Under the pieces are notes generated by a model that was given only the letters and a program-made list of their open reading frames with translations, did not search any database and was not told where the DNA came from. From assembly GCA_043758775.1 (NCBI GenBank), contig JAYVMU010000059.1, positions 1 through 46,713 of the forward strand: 46,713 bases of DNA. Direction: 5' to 3'. Positions 8,316 to 17,138 of the stretch are shown here, one piece after another. This stretch comes from JACMMS01 sp043758775. Lineage in GTDB: Bacteria; Pseudomonadota; Gammaproteobacteria; Burkholderiales; Methylophilaceae. Every line of letters starts with the position of its first letter. The stretch's first letter is position 1. Position numbers and translations under genes: made by a program.

Positions 8316-10586
8316 TTATTGTGCACGCTGTTCGCCACCCACACCTTTAACCCGATTAATTCTGACTACATCAGGTATTTTACGCAAATTACGCATCAAA
8401 TCAGCTAAGTGAATACGGTTACGCACTTGCACAGTAAAATTCACGTTAACATAGGCACTGCCATCTGCATCTTCTACACTCACGTTATCAATATTAGAGT
8501 CTGAGTTTGAAATGCCTGCCGCGATTTTCGCTAACATACCGCGCTCATTCGCCACTACCAATTTAAGATTTACCTTAAACAAGCGTGTGTTATCAGAATC
8601 CCACTCCACATCCAGCCATTTATCTGGTGCCAGACGGAATTTACGTACACTTAAGCAATCATGTGTATGAATGATTAAGCCCTTATCTTTATTGATAAAA
8701 CCTAAAATTGGATCGCCAGGAATAGGTCGGCAACATTGGGCAAATTGTACTGCCATACCTTCACTACCGCGAATAGTAATAGTATTTAAAGGTTTCAACT
8801 GACCTTCTACCGTTTTTTCCACAGATTCGCTCTGCGCTAAAAGTTGGTATGCTACCATCACATTAGCACGTTTACCCAAACCGATATCAGTCAAAATTTC
8901 ATATTTATCTTTGGTACCATAATCACGCGTGAGCTTTTGCCACTGACTATCTTTAATCGCTGCTGGCTCTACATGCAAAGCGCGCAGCGCTTGGTTAAGC
9001 ATACGTTCACCTAGGTGTGCAGACTCTGTTGTTTGCATGGTTTTTAGATAGTGTCGAATGTGCGCACGCGCTTTTCCTGTAATCACATAATTGAGCCAGG
9101 TTGGATTAGGTTTTGCCAATGCCGCCGTTATAATTTCTACATGGTCGCCGTTGCACATTTCCGTGCGTAGCGGCGCCAATTCCTGATTAATCTTAACCGC
9201 CACGCAGCAATTGCCCACATCGGTATGCACCGCATAGGCAAAATCTACTGCCGTCGAACCTTTAGGCAACGCCAAAATATTACCCTTTGGCGTAAACACA
9301 TACACTTCATCTGGAAAAAGATCGATTTTAAGATGCTCTAAAAATTCGAGAGAGTCCGAACTATCGCTTTGAATCTCCAGCAAACGCTGCAACCACTGAT
9401 GTGTTTGTTGTTGCAACTTGGTAAGTTGAGCATCCGTTGTTTTATACAGCCAGTGTGCAGCCACCCCTGCATCTGCAATATTATGCATTTCCTCGCTGCG
9501 AATTTGCACCTCAATTGGCGTGCCAAATGGTCCAAACAGCGTGGTATGCAATGACTGGTAGCCATTGGCTTTAGGAATGGCAATGTAATCTTTAAATTTA
9601 CCAGGAATAGGTTTATACAGTGCGTGTAAATTACCCAATGCCAGATAACAAGTCGGCATATCTTTGACAATGACCCGAAAACCATAAATGTCGTAAATTT
9701 GCGAGAAAGTCACAGTTTTACCAGTCATCTTCTTGTAAATACTGTAAAGATGCTTTTCTCGACCTGTTACATCTGCCTCAACACCCGTTTCTTGTAAGCG
9801 CAATTTAATCGCGTCTAAAATCTTGCTGATCACTTCCTTGCGGTTACCACGCGCGGCTTTAATCGCCTTAGCAATCACGCGATAGCGCATTGGGTATAAA
9901 TACTTAAAGCTTAGATCTTCTAGTTCCTGATAAATTGAATTCAAGCCCAATCGATTAGCAATCGGCGCATAAATCTCTAGCGTTTCACGTGCAATACGCT
10001 TTTGCTTATCAGGGCGCATGACCTCCAAGGTCTGCATATTGTGCAGGCGATCTGCCAGCTTAACTAAAATAACACGTACATCCTCCGACATCGCCAGCAG
10101 CATTTTGCGGAAATTTTCCGCCTGTACTTGCATGGCATCTTGGAATTCAATTTTGTCGAGCTTGGATAAGCCATCGACCAATGCTGCCACTTGTTTACCA
10201 AATTTCTCACCGACTTCCTCTTTGGTAATCGGTGTATCTTCCACTACATCATGCAGTAGCGCGGCCAGCAACGTAGGAACATCGAGATGCAATTTGGCTA
10301 AGATACAGGCCACTGAAACGGGATGTGAAATATAAGGCTCACCGCTACGGCGAATTTGCCCTGCGTGGGCGGCGTCACTAAAACGGTAGGCTTCCCATAC
10401 TAGGGCAATGTCTTCCGGCTTGAGATACTCCCTAAGGCTTAAAGTTAACTGTGAGTCTTCACTATCAGCAGGCAATAGTAGTGGTAAGGACTTTATTAAA
10501 TCCGCACCATTTTTTCTCTTGGCTCTGCCTTTGGCCTTTATCCTGGGCTGTTTTGCAGCATGCTCATTTTGATTAGTTTCAGGCAT
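8316..10586 (-). CDS. spoT: Bifunctional (p)ppGpp synthetase/hydrolase (RelA/SpoT family)
   Basis: This enzyme makes and degrades the stringent-response alarmone (p)ppGpp. The N-terminal hydrolase domain retains the metal-binding HD motif (LLAALLHDVVEDT) and the later LVKLADRLHNMQTL segment, so hydrolysis is probably intact. The synthetase domain follows with TGREKHLYSIYKKM, IYDIYGFRVIV, YIAIPKANGYQSLHTTLFG and VEVQIR-type residues (IEVQIRSEEMH). A TGS domain (DEVYVFTPKGNILALPKGST), a conserved Cys/His region (QCCRPIPGDPI) and a C-terminal ACT domain complete the 756-residue architecture. It lies directly downstream of rpoZ, as in E. coli, which suits a SpoT assignment rather than RelA. Confidence 0.95.
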   Translation of the reverse strand: MPETNQNEHAAKQPRIKAKGRAKRKNGADLIKSLPLLLPADSEDSQLTLSLREYLKPEDIALVWEAYRFSDAAHAGQIRRSGEPYISHPVSVACILAKLHLDVPTLLAALLHDVVEDTPITKEEVGEKFGKQVAALVDGLSKLDKIEFQDAMQVQAENFRKMLLAMSEDVRVILVKLADRLHNMQTLEVMRPDKQKRIARETLEIYAPIANRLGLNSIYQELEDLSFKYLYPMRYRVIAKAIKAARGNRKEVISKILDAIKLRLQETGVEADVTGREKHLYSIYKKMTGKTVTFSQIYDIYGFRVIVKDMPTCYLALGNLHALYKPIPGKFKDYIAIPKANGYQSLHTTLFGPFGTPIEVQIRSEEMHNIADAGVAAHWLYKTTDAQLTKLQQQTHQWLQRLLEIQSDSSDSLEFLEHLKIDLFPDEVYVFTPKGNILALPKGSTAVDFAYAVHTDVGNCCVAVKINQELAPLRTEMCNGDHVEIITAALAKPNPTWLNYVITGKARAHIRHYLKTMQTTESAHLGERMLNQALRALHVEPAAIKDSQWQKLTRDYGTKDKYEILTDIGLGKRANVMVAYQLLAQSESVEKTVEGQLKPLNTITIRGSEGMAVQFAQCCRPIPGDPILGFINKDKGLIIHTHDCLSVRKFRLAPDKWLDVEWDSDNTRLFKVNLKLVVANERGMLAKIAAGISNSDSNIDNVSVEDADGSAYVNVNFTVQVRNRIHLADLMRNLRKIPDVVRINRVKGVGGEQRAQ

Positions 10587-10648
10587 CGCATCTAGCTATG
10601 CATTTATTTATATTTAAAAATACTTACCATTTAGAAACTAATCACTAC

Positions 10649-10861
10649 TTAGGAATGGGTGCGGTTAAGAATTTCCACACCGATTTTACCAGCTGCAATT
10701 TCACGCAACGCCATTACAGTAGGCTTATCACGTTGACCATGCGTACTAACCTGTGGCTCGGCACCATTTGCCAATTGGCGCGCGCGGAAAGCCGCTACTA
10801 GCGTTAATTGAAAGCGGTTTGGAATATTAACTAAGCAATCATCAACCGTAATACGTGCCAT
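10649..10861 (-). CDS. rpoZ: DNA-directed RNA polymerase omega subunit
   Basis: Omega helps assemble beta-prime into RNA polymerase and forms part of one ppGpp binding site, which fits its position next to spoT. The 70-residue protein begins MARITVDDCLVNIPNRFQLT and carries the family block LVAAFRARQLANGA and PTVMALREIAAGKI. The ATG at 10861 is chosen over one eight codons earlier. GGAG lies seven bases ahead of it, and family members begin with MARIT. It lies between gmk and spoT, 20 bases after gmk. Confidence 0.96.
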   Translation of the reverse strand: MARITVDDCLVNIPNRFQLTLVAAFRARQLANGAEPQVSTHGQRDKPTVMALREIAAGKIGVEILNRTHS

Positions 10862-10881
10862 AAAATTCTCCAAAAAAAGTG

Positions 10882-11517
10882 TCATGTGAGTTTTTGAATC
10901 AACGCTTGATAACGCAGCAATTGTTGCTGGCTTTTCAAGCGTTGCGTGCGAATAATCGCCATGAGGTCTTGCAAGGCGATATCGAAATTATCATTGATTG
11001 TAACATAATCAAACTCAACCACATGGCTCATCTCTTCACGTGCCGCGTTAACACGCCGTGCGATGACTTCAGCACTATCTTGTCCACGGTTATTTAAGCG
11101 CTCAGTTAGCGTATCAACCGAAGGCGGCAGTACAAAAATACTAATCGCCTGCGGATATAAATTACGCACTTGCTCGGCACCCTGCCAATCAATTTCCAGA
11201 ATCACATCTCGACCGTCTGCCAAGGTGTTATCTACCGCAGCTTGCGAAGTGCCGTAGCGGGCACCATGCACCTCTGCGCTTTCCAAAAAACCTGCTTGTT
11301 CGAGTATTGCTAAAAAAGCTGCATCATTTACAAAATGGTAATCGACACCATTCTTCTCACCCAAGCGAGGCTGACGCGTAGTGTGTGAAATCGAAAGCGC
11401 TAATTGCGCATCATGTGCTAGTAGCGCTTTAACCAAGGTAGTTTTACCCGCACCTGATGCAGCCGTCACAATGAATAGATTGCCTGAAACACGGTTAATT
11501 TTATCAGTAGTATTCAT
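10882..11517 (-). CDS. gmk: Guanylate kinase
   Basis: Gmk phosphorylates GMP to GDP and is essential for GTP and dGTP supply. The P-loop reads FIVTAASGAGKTTLVKALL near residues 15-33. The GMP-binding region is SISHTTRQPRLGEKNGVDYHF, followed by EVHGARYGTSQAAVD and VILEIDWQGAEQVR. The 211-residue length is normal. It is the first gene of the gmk-rpoZ-spoT run; gmk and moaC are separated by about 140 bases in the same direction. In many proteobacteria yicC is the upstream neighbour of gmk, but here yicC lies about 7 kb away. Confidence 0.97.
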   Translation of the reverse strand: MNTTDKINRVSGNLFIVTAASGAGKTTLVKALLAHDAQLALSISHTTRQPRLGEKNGVDYHFVNDAAFLAILEQAGFLESAEVHGARYGTSQAAVDNTLADGRDVILEIDWQGAEQVRNLYPQAISIFVLPPSVDTLTERLNNRGQDSAEVIARRVNAAREEMSHVVEFDYVTINDNFDIALQDLMAIIRTQRLKSQQQLLRYQALIQKLT

Positions 11518-11655
11518 ACTAGTTGCATCGCTTGCTATTACATTTCAAGTTGAACAATGCTCAATGATAGCATTCACGCTGATTATCTTCATAATTGCGT
11601 AGAGGAAATTAATTTAATTGGATTGGTTTACTTACGAAACTCTAAACGACGGCAC

Positions 11656-12159
11656 TTACTTTGCGACCCAGTGCCCAGATTTTCCACCCTGCTTTTCCAG
11701 CAACTTTATTTCACTCATAGTCATACCTCGATCCACCGCTTTGCACATATCATAAATAGTTAGTAAGCCAACACTGACTGCCGTGAGCGCTTCCATCTCC
11801 ACTCCTGTTTGACCAATAGTCTCTGCAGTTACAGTGCAGGTAATAGTTGAGCTAGGCACATCAATATCAAAAGTCACCGCGACTTTAGTCAAAAATAGCG
11901 GATGGCAAAGCGGGATTAAATCCGCCGTTTTTTTTGATGCCTGAATTGCTGCAATACGAGCAATACCTAGCACATCACCCTTTTTATTATTACCTTGGGT
12001 AATGTGCTGCAAAGTCGCTGCTAACATCCTGATACAACCTGTTGCAGTCGCTATACGGCGTGTAGCAGCCTTATCACCTACATCAACCATATGCGCTTGG
12101 CCAGCGCTGTCAAAATGCGTAAGCTTATTTACTGTTAAATTTTTTGATGATTGTGTCAT
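11656..12159 (-). CDS. moaC: Cyclic pyranopterin monophosphate synthase
   Basis: MoaC acts after MoaA to form cyclic pyranopterin monophosphate in molybdenum cofactor synthesis. The 167-residue protein has the family motifs LIPLCHPLFLTKVAVTF (with the catalytic-site His), GQTGVEMEALTAVSVGLLTIYDMCKAVD and the terminal LLEKQGGKSGHW. The N-terminal HFDSAGQAHMVDVGDKAATRR is also typical. No other moa genes are nearby. It is divergent from bepA, with 90 bases between the starts. Confidence 0.97.
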   Translation of the reverse strand: MTQSSKNLTVNKLTHFDSAGQAHMVDVGDKAATRRIATATGCIRMLAATLQHITQGNNKKGDVLGIARIAAIQASKKTADLIPLCHPLFLTKVAVTFDIDVPSSTITCTVTAETIGQTGVEMEALTAVSVGLLTIYDMCKAVDRGMTMSEIKLLEKQGGKSGHWVAK

Positions 12160-12249
12160 TAATTAAATCTGCCATTTAATGGTTACTTAGTAATCATGTT
12201 GATGCAAAATTGCTGAACTACCCAGCCTAAAACGTTATCATACTTAGTT

Positions 12250-13719
12250 ATGAAATTTAATAAATTAATTATTACTGGCGCTGTTGCGACGTGCTTACTG
12301 TCTGCACCTGTGACTTTTATGCAGATGGCACTAGCCAATGATTTACCAGAGTTAGGTGATGCATCACAGACCGTGCTATCACCTGTGCAAGAGCAAGCGA
12401 TTGCCGAACAGATTTTACGCGATGTCGCGGTAAGTGATGACGTAGTGCAGGATATAGAAATAATTGATTACCTGCAAAGTCTAGGAGAAAAACTAGCCGC
12501 AGCAGGGCCAGACAAGCGTCAGCAGTTTAATTTTTTTGTAGTGAAAGATAATTCTATTAATGCGTTCGCCATGCCTGGTGGAGTAATCGGCGTGCATACT
12601 GGGCTAATATTAGCCGCCAATAGTGAATCTGAGTTAGCTAGTGTGCTAGGGCATGAAATCGGTCACGTTACACAGCACCATTTAGCACGTATGTTAGCCA
12701 GCCAACAACATGACACTTTTAAGAATGTTGCTTCAATAGCATTAGCATTATTAGTTTCGCGTGCCAATCCAGAATTGGCAGGTGGAGCTTTAACCGCTGC
12801 AGGCGCCTCGGGTATTCAACGACAGTTAGACTACACACGTGAGTATGAGCGCGAGGCGGACCGGGTTGGTTTGCAGATCCTAGATAATGCAGGCTTTGAT
12901 GTACGCGCCATGCCGGCTTTTTTTACCACTTTGCAGCGTGGTACGCGTTTTGTAGAAGGCAGTGCACCTAGTTTTTTACGTACCCACCCGCTGACTAGCG
13001 AGCGTATTGCCGATGTTACTAACCGGGTAGAGGCCATGCCGTATCGGCAAGTGCCAGATAGCCTGGACTTTCAATTTATGCGCGCTAAAATTCGTGCCAT
13101 GCAAGGTTCGCTACAAGGCAGCATCGATACTTTTCAAGACAATATTAAAGAACGGCGCTTTGCTAACGAAACTGCTGAACACTATGGTTTAGGGCTAGCA
13201 CTTTTAAGAAAAAATGATATTGATGGTGCGGCAAAGCAGGTGACATGGCTACGCACAAATTTGCCAATAAATGCTATGGTAGAAAGCTTAAGTGCACGCA
13301 TTGAGGTGGCTCGTAATCATCCACAACAAGCCGCGGTTGAATATGCGAAAGCATTAAATACTTTTCCCGCATATCGCTCACTAATTTATGGTTATGCAGA
13401 ACACTTTTTAGCCACTAGGCAACCGGAAAAGCTGTTAAAGTTAATTAACAGCAAGCAAGCTTTGTACCCCAATGATGCTTATTTTTATGAATTAGCAGCA
13501 CGTGCCTACAGTGCACAGAACAAAAATTTATTACAGCATCAAGCGCAAGGTGAAGCTTATTTCAGACGTTATGATTTGCAGAAGTCTGTTGAGCAAATGG
13601 ATTTAGCAGTAAAAGCTAAAGATGGTAATTTTTACGAAAAATCCATTGTAGAAGCACGGTTAAAACAACTTAACACTTTATTAGCTAATGAAAAAGCAGA
13701 TAAATCTCGGCAAAGTTAG
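12250..13719 (+). CDS. bepA: Periplasmic M48-family metalloprotease, BepA/YfgC type
   Basis: BepA-type proteins are periplasmic zinc proteases and chaperones that promote assembly or degradation of outer-membrane proteins such as LptD. A cleavable signal peptide covers about the first 29 residues. The zinc site is H135-E-I-G-H139 (VLGHEIGHV), with the third ligand in YEREADRVG. The C-terminal half (about residues 280-470) has TPR-like helical repeats. The 489-residue length and the order signal-protease-TPR match BepA. It is followed 36 bases later by soxY, possibly in the same transcript. Confidence 0.92.
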   Translation: MKFNKLIITGAVATCLLSAPVTFMQMALANDLPELGDASQTVLSPVQEQAIAEQILRDVAVSDDVVQDIEIIDYLQSLGEKLAAAGPDKRQQFNFFVVKDNSINAFAMPGGVIGVHTGLILAANSESELASVLGHEIGHVTQHHLARMLASQQHDTFKNVASIALALLVSRANPELAGGALTAAGASGIQRQLDYTREYEREADRVGLQILDNAGFDVRAMPAFFTTLQRGTRFVEGSAPSFLRTHPLTSERIADVTNRVEAMPYRQVPDSLDFQFMRAKIRAMQGSLQGSIDTFQDNIKERRFANETAEHYGLGLALLRKNDIDGAAKQVTWLRTNLPINAMVESLSARIEVARNHPQQAAVEYAKALNTFPAYRSLIYGYAEHFLATRQPEKLLKLINSKQALYPNDAYFYELAARAYSAQNKNLLQHQAQGEAYFRRYDLQKSVEQMDLAVKAKDGNFYEKSIVEARLKQLNTLLANEKADKSRQS

Positions 13720-13755
13720 TTCTCCATCAGCCATGTTAAATTTTGAGGAATCACT

Positions 13756-14202
13756 ATGCAACGCAGAAGTTTTTTACAAGGATTAGTGATCACGCTATTC
13801 GCTTTACCTTTTCACGCTTTTGCTGCGCTAGCCAATATGGTTTGGAATAAACCAGCTTTTAACGCTACTCAACTGAGTGAAGCCAGCAAAGACCTGGATA
13901 TCAGCAACGAAATTGCCAGTAATGATATTGAGCTTATCGCACCCGATCGTGCAGAAAATGGTGCCGTTGTACAGATACAAGTCACAAGCCGCATCCCCAA
14001 TACCGAGGCCATCATTATATTAGTAGAACATAATCCAACGTCTTTAATTGCTGAGTTTACCTTTGCCAATGGTGCAGAGCCTTTTGTTATTACACGCATT
14101 AAAATGGCGGATAACTCGGCCATTAAAGTGGTGGTAAAGGCAAACAATCAATATTTCACAACCAGTAAAAATGTGGAGGTACTATCTAATGGATGCGGAT
14201 AA
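13756..14202 (+). CDS. soxY: Sulfur-compound carrier protein SoxY
   Basis: SoxY carries sulfur intermediates on a cysteine near its C-terminus while Sox enzymes act on them in the periplasm. The N-terminus is a Tat-type signal (QRRSFLQ followed by a hydrophobic stretch and AFA). The carrier cysteine is residue 147 of 148 in a terminal S-N-G-C-G, close to but shorter than the usual G-G-C-G-G tail. The end of the gene overlaps soxZ by 14 bases, so the two are co-translated. No soxA, B, C, D or X is in the window, so the role of the pair is uncertain. Confidence 0.9.
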   Translation: MQRRSFLQGLVITLFALPFHAFAALANMVWNKPAFNATQLSEASKDLDISNEIASNDIELIAPDRAENGAVVQIQVTSRIPNTEAIIILVEHNPTSLIAEFTFANGAEPFVITRIKMADNSAIKVVVKANNQYFTTSKNVEVLSNGCG

Positions 14203-14512
14203 CGCAATGAAAATACGCGCCAAACTTATAGGCGATATTGTAGAAATAAAACTGATTATCAGTCACCCCATGGAAACTGGACACAAAAAGGATAGCTTTG
14301 ACCAACTCATTCCTGCACATTTTATTCAATTGCTAACGATTACATTAAATGATAAATCCTTCCTAGAAGCACAATGGGGCACTGGCATCGCCAAAAATCC
14401 CTATCTAACGTTGAGAGTAAAAGGTGCAAAAGTCGGTGATAGAGTAAACGTCACTTGGCTAGATAATTTGGGTAAGTCTGGCACACAAGATGCCTTGGTC
14501 ATACAAGGTTAA
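14189..14512 (+). CDS. soxZ: Sulfur-compound carrier subunit SoxZ
   Basis: SoxZ is the partner of SoxY in the periplasmic SoxYZ carrier; it has no signal of its own and is co-exported with SoxY. The 107-residue protein has the family's MKIRAKLIGDIVEIKLIISHPMETG-like opening, with the stretch HPMETGHKKD especially typical. It also has the core FIQLLTITLNDKSFLEAQWGTGIAKNPYL. The ATG at 14189 is preferred because GGAGGT lies eight bases upstream, inside the soxY end; a second in-frame ATG follows at 14207. It ends the bepA-soxY-soxZ run. Confidence 0.92.
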   Translation: MDADNAMKIRAKLIGDIVEIKLIISHPMETGHKKDSFDQLIPAHFIQLLTITLNDKSFLEAQWGTGIAKNPYLTLRVKGAKVGDRVNVTWLDNLGKSGTQDALVIQG

Positions 14513-14743
14513 TACCCAGCAGCACTTGCAACCTGTGGCTTTGACCTCATATCTTAGCAATGCAACAAATGATTAGATTGTTCATGCTGTTGTATTTGTA
14601 ATTAACATGTAATAAATAAAATTTATCGTAACAATAGCAACGATTGATTATACAAACCATAATGCCTGCTTTACAATCCGTATCAGAATTTAACTTTTAA
14701 CCAGCAACTCTATTTTTACTCACTATCTATTAAGGAAAAAATC
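14513..14743 (+). promoter_or_regulatory. Upstream region of ahpC
   Basis: A 230-base AT-rich gap before ahpC. A plausible -10 box (TACAAT, 14672-14677) has no good -35 at the normal distance, which would suit an activator-dependent promoter such as an OxyR target. No clear full ATAG-N7-CTAT OxyR box was found by eye, so this is tentative. Confidence 0.3.
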
Positions 14744-15307
14744 ATGTCATTAGTAAACACCGAAATCAAACCTTTTAAAGCTCAGGCTTTCCACAATGGT
14801 AAGTTTGTTGAAATTACTGAAGCTAACCTTAAAGGCAAATGGTCTGCCGTTGTATTTTACCCAGCGGACTTTACATTTGTTTGCCCGACAGAACTAGGCG
14901 ACTTAGCTGACCACTATGCTGAATTTCAAAAAATGGGTGTAGAAATTTATGCGGTTTCAACTGACACGCATTTCACACACAAAGCTTGGCACGATGCTTC
15001 TGACACCATCAAAAAAATTAAATATCCAATGATTGGTGACCCAACTGGCACAATTACACGTAACTTTGACGTGATGATTGAAGAAGAAGGCCTAGCACTA
15101 CGCGGTACGTTCATTATCAATCCAGAGGGCGTGATTAAAGCGGCTGAAATTAATGACTTAGGTATTGGTCGCTCTGCGCAAGACTTAATTCGTAAAGCAC
15201 AAGCCGCACAATATGTGGCGGCTCATCCAAATGAAGCATGCCCAGCTTCGTGGACCCCAGGCGCTGCAACATTAACGCCATCATTAGATTTAGTAGGCAA
15301 AATCTAA
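14744..15307 (+). CDS. ahpC: Alkyl hydroperoxide reductase subunit C (typical 2-Cys peroxiredoxin)
   Basis: AhpC reduces hydrogen peroxide, organic peroxides and peroxynitrite in the cytoplasm and is recycled by AhpF. The peroxidatic cysteine is C47 in FYPADFTFVCPTELGDLADHY and the resolving cysteine is C166 in NEACPASW. The 187-residue length is typical. AAGGA lies about ten bases before the start. It is followed by a hairpin and then ahpF, which would let AhpC be made in excess of AhpF. With oxyR and katA elsewhere in the window it forms part of the peroxide defence. Confidence 0.98.
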   Translation: MSLVNTEIKPFKAQAFHNGKFVEITEANLKGKWSAVVFYPADFTFVCPTELGDLADHYAEFQKMGVEIYAVSTDTHFTHKAWHDASDTIKKIKYPMIGDPTGTITRNFDVMIEEEGLALRGTFIINPEGVIKAAEINDLGIGRSAQDLIRKAQAAQYVAAHPNEACPASWTPGAATLTPSLDLVGKI

Positions 15308-15318
15308 TCAGTAAACAT

Positions 15319-15351
15319 GGTAACCATCAAGCCAAAAGCTTGAAGGTTACC
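15319..15351 (+). terminator. Hairpin between ahpC and ahpF (possible attenuating terminator)
   Basis: Arms 15319-15332 and 15338-15351 pair over 14 bases with one mismatch around a CAAAA loop. The T-rich tract begins only eight bases later, so termination is probably partial. This fits strong ahpC and weaker ahpF expression, or it may stabilise the ahpC mRNA 3' end. Confidence 0.6.
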
Positions 15352-15395
15352 TGCACTGTTTTCTTTAATATTTAATCATTTAATTCAAAAGACTA

Positions 15396-15423
15396 AGTGA
15401 TTAAACATTAGTGATTAAACATT
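15396..15423 (+). repeat. Tandem 14-bp direct repeat between ahpC and ahpF
   Basis: AGTGATTAAACATT occurs twice back to back (15396-15409, 15410-15423). An inverted TTTAATCA at 15371-15378 can pair with TGATTAAA in either copy. It ends 33 bases before the ahpF start. The function is unknown. Confidence 0.6.
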
Positions 15424-15456
15424 CAATTAATCCGTATATCTTCAAGAGAGAGCATT

Positions 15457-17058
15457 ATGGCATTAGATAGCACCATCAAAACCCAGTTACAGACCTATTT
15501 GCAAATGCTAAGAGAGCCCATTGAGCTCATCGCATCACTAGATGACGGCGCCGGGGCTACCGACAACGCAGGCTCTATAGAGATGAAAGAGTTGCTGGAA
15601 GAAATCACTGGCATGTCAGATAAAATCACACTGAGTTTTGACGACAATGCACGCAAGCCTTCATTCTCGGTAAACCGTGGTGCATACCATCAAAATGCCA
15701 AGCAAGGCATGGGCGTTAGGTTTGCTGGTATTCCTATGGGTCATGAATTCACCTCACTAGTGTTGGCCTTATTACACGCTGGCGCGCACCCAATGAAGTT
15801 AGAAGCGGAAAAAATTGCACAAATCGCGGCGATTGAGGGTGTATTTAATTTTGAGACCTTTGTTTCACTCACCTGCCACAACTGCCCCGAGGTAGTGCAG
15901 TCACTCAACATGATGGCGACCATCAACCCGAACATCACGCATACGATGATTGAAGGCGGCCTGTATCAAGATGAGGTAAAAAGCCGCAATATCATGTCAG
16001 TACCCACTATCTTCTTAAATGGTGAAGAATTTGGCATAGGTCGCATGGATATTGACCAAATCCTACCTAAAATTGATATTGGTGCAGTTGCACGTGAAGC
16101 GAAGAAACTAGATGCAAAAGCACCGTATGATGTATTAATCATTGGCGGCGGTCCTGCCGGTGCATCTGCTGCCATTTATGCAGCGCGTAAAGGCATTAGA
16201 ACGGGCATATTAGCCGAGCGTTTTGGCGGCCAAGTGATGGATACTTTAGGCATTGAAAACTTCATTTCTATCAAAGAAACAGACGGCCCTAAACTCGTTA
16301 GCGCATTAGAAGAGCACGTGAAAATGTATGACGTTGAGATTATGAATTTACAACGTGCACAATCTCTTACCGAACCGGGCAAACATGGCAACTTGAACGA
16401 TGAACTCATTGAAATTAATCTAGAAAGCGGTGCGACTTTACGCAGCAAATCAGTCATTCTCGCGACTGGTGCACGCTGGAAAGAGCTAGGCGTACCTGGC
16501 GAAAAAGAATATCGCGGCAAAGGCGTCGCTTATTGCCCACATTGCGATGGCCCATTATTTAAAGGTAAGCCAGTTGCGGTAGTTGGCGGTGGTAATTCTG
16601 GTGTAGAAGCTGCTATTGATTTAGCCAATTTTGTTGGCCATGTCACATTATTGCAATTTGATACGGAGCTTAAAGCAGATGCAGTTTTGCAAAAAAAACT
16701 CAATACATTAACAAATGTCACCGTGATAGTCAGCGCACAGACTACAGAAGTGACTGGTGATGGGCAGAAAATGCACGGCTTGACCTATAAAGACCGAGTA
16801 ACTGGTGAGTTAAATCATTTAACACTGGATGGTGTATTCGTACAAATCGGCTTATTACCGAACACCGATTGGCTAAAAGGCACGGTCAACTTGAGTAATT
16901 TTGGCGAAGTTGAAATTAATAGTCACAACGCGACTTCATTACCAGGTGTATTTGCTGCGGGTGACGTGACCACCACACCATATAAACAAATCATCATCGC
17001 CATGGGCGAAGGCTCTAAGGCGGCTTTGGGCGCATTTGATTATTTGATTAGGCAGTAA
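15457..17058 (+). CDS. ahpF: Alkyl hydroperoxide reductase subunit F (NADH:peroxiredoxin reductase)
   Basis: AhpF is the flavoprotein that transfers electrons from NADH to AhpC. The N-terminal tandem thioredoxin-fold domain (about residues 1-200) carries the dithiol in TCHNCPEVV. The thioredoxin-reductase-like part has the FAD motif VLIIGGGPAGASAAIYAARKG, the redox pair in AYCPHCDGPLF, the NADH motif VAVVGGGNSGVEAAIDLA and a C-terminal FAD segment GVFAAGDVTTTPYKQ. The 533-residue length is normal. AGAGAGAG precedes the ATG. A strong terminator follows at 17076-17107. Confidence 0.98.
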   Translation: MALDSTIKTQLQTYLQMLREPIELIASLDDGAGATDNAGSIEMKELLEEITGMSDKITLSFDDNARKPSFSVNRGAYHQNAKQGMGVRFAGIPMGHEFTSLVLALLHAGAHPMKLEAEKIAQIAAIEGVFNFETFVSLTCHNCPEVVQSLNMMATINPNITHTMIEGGLYQDEVKSRNIMSVPTIFLNGEEFGIGRMDIDQILPKIDIGAVAREAKKLDAKAPYDVLIIGGGPAGASAAIYAARKGIRTGILAERFGGQVMDTLGIENFISIKETDGPKLVSALEEHVKMYDVEIMNLQRAQSLTEPGKHGNLNDELIEINLESGATLRSKSVILATGARWKELGVPGEKEYRGKGVAYCPHCDGPLFKGKPVAVVGGGNSGVEAAIDLANFVGHVTLLQFDTELKADAVLQKKLNTLTNVTVIVSAQTTEVTGDGQKMHGLTYKDRVTGELNHLTLDGVFVQIGLLPNTDWLKGTVNLSNFGEVEINSHNATSLPGVFAAGDVTTTPYKQIIIAMGEGSKAALGAFDYLIRQ

Positions 17059-17075
17059 CCGTGTAATTAACCACT

Positions 17076-17107
17076 AAAAAGGGATGACAAATAAATCATC
17101 CCTTTTT
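17076..17107. terminator. Bidirectional terminator between ahpF and the HPPD-like gene
   Basis: A seven-pair core (GGGATGA 17081-17087 with TCATCCC 17096-17102) is extended by A5 on the left and T6 on the right. It therefore works for both converging transcripts. Confidence 0.9.
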
Positions 17108-17138
17108 TATTTACCCAGTCTATACAAGGGCTTAAAAC

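Noticed and set aside
9338..9685. ORFs opposite or within spoT, gmk and other large genes (for example 115 residues here)
   Set aside because: They are in other frames of well-supported genes, lack ribosome sites and show no family features.
8316..10586. A degenerate hydrolase in the RelA/SpoT protein
   Set aside because: The HD motif and neighbouring residues are intact, so the enzyme is probably bifunctional.
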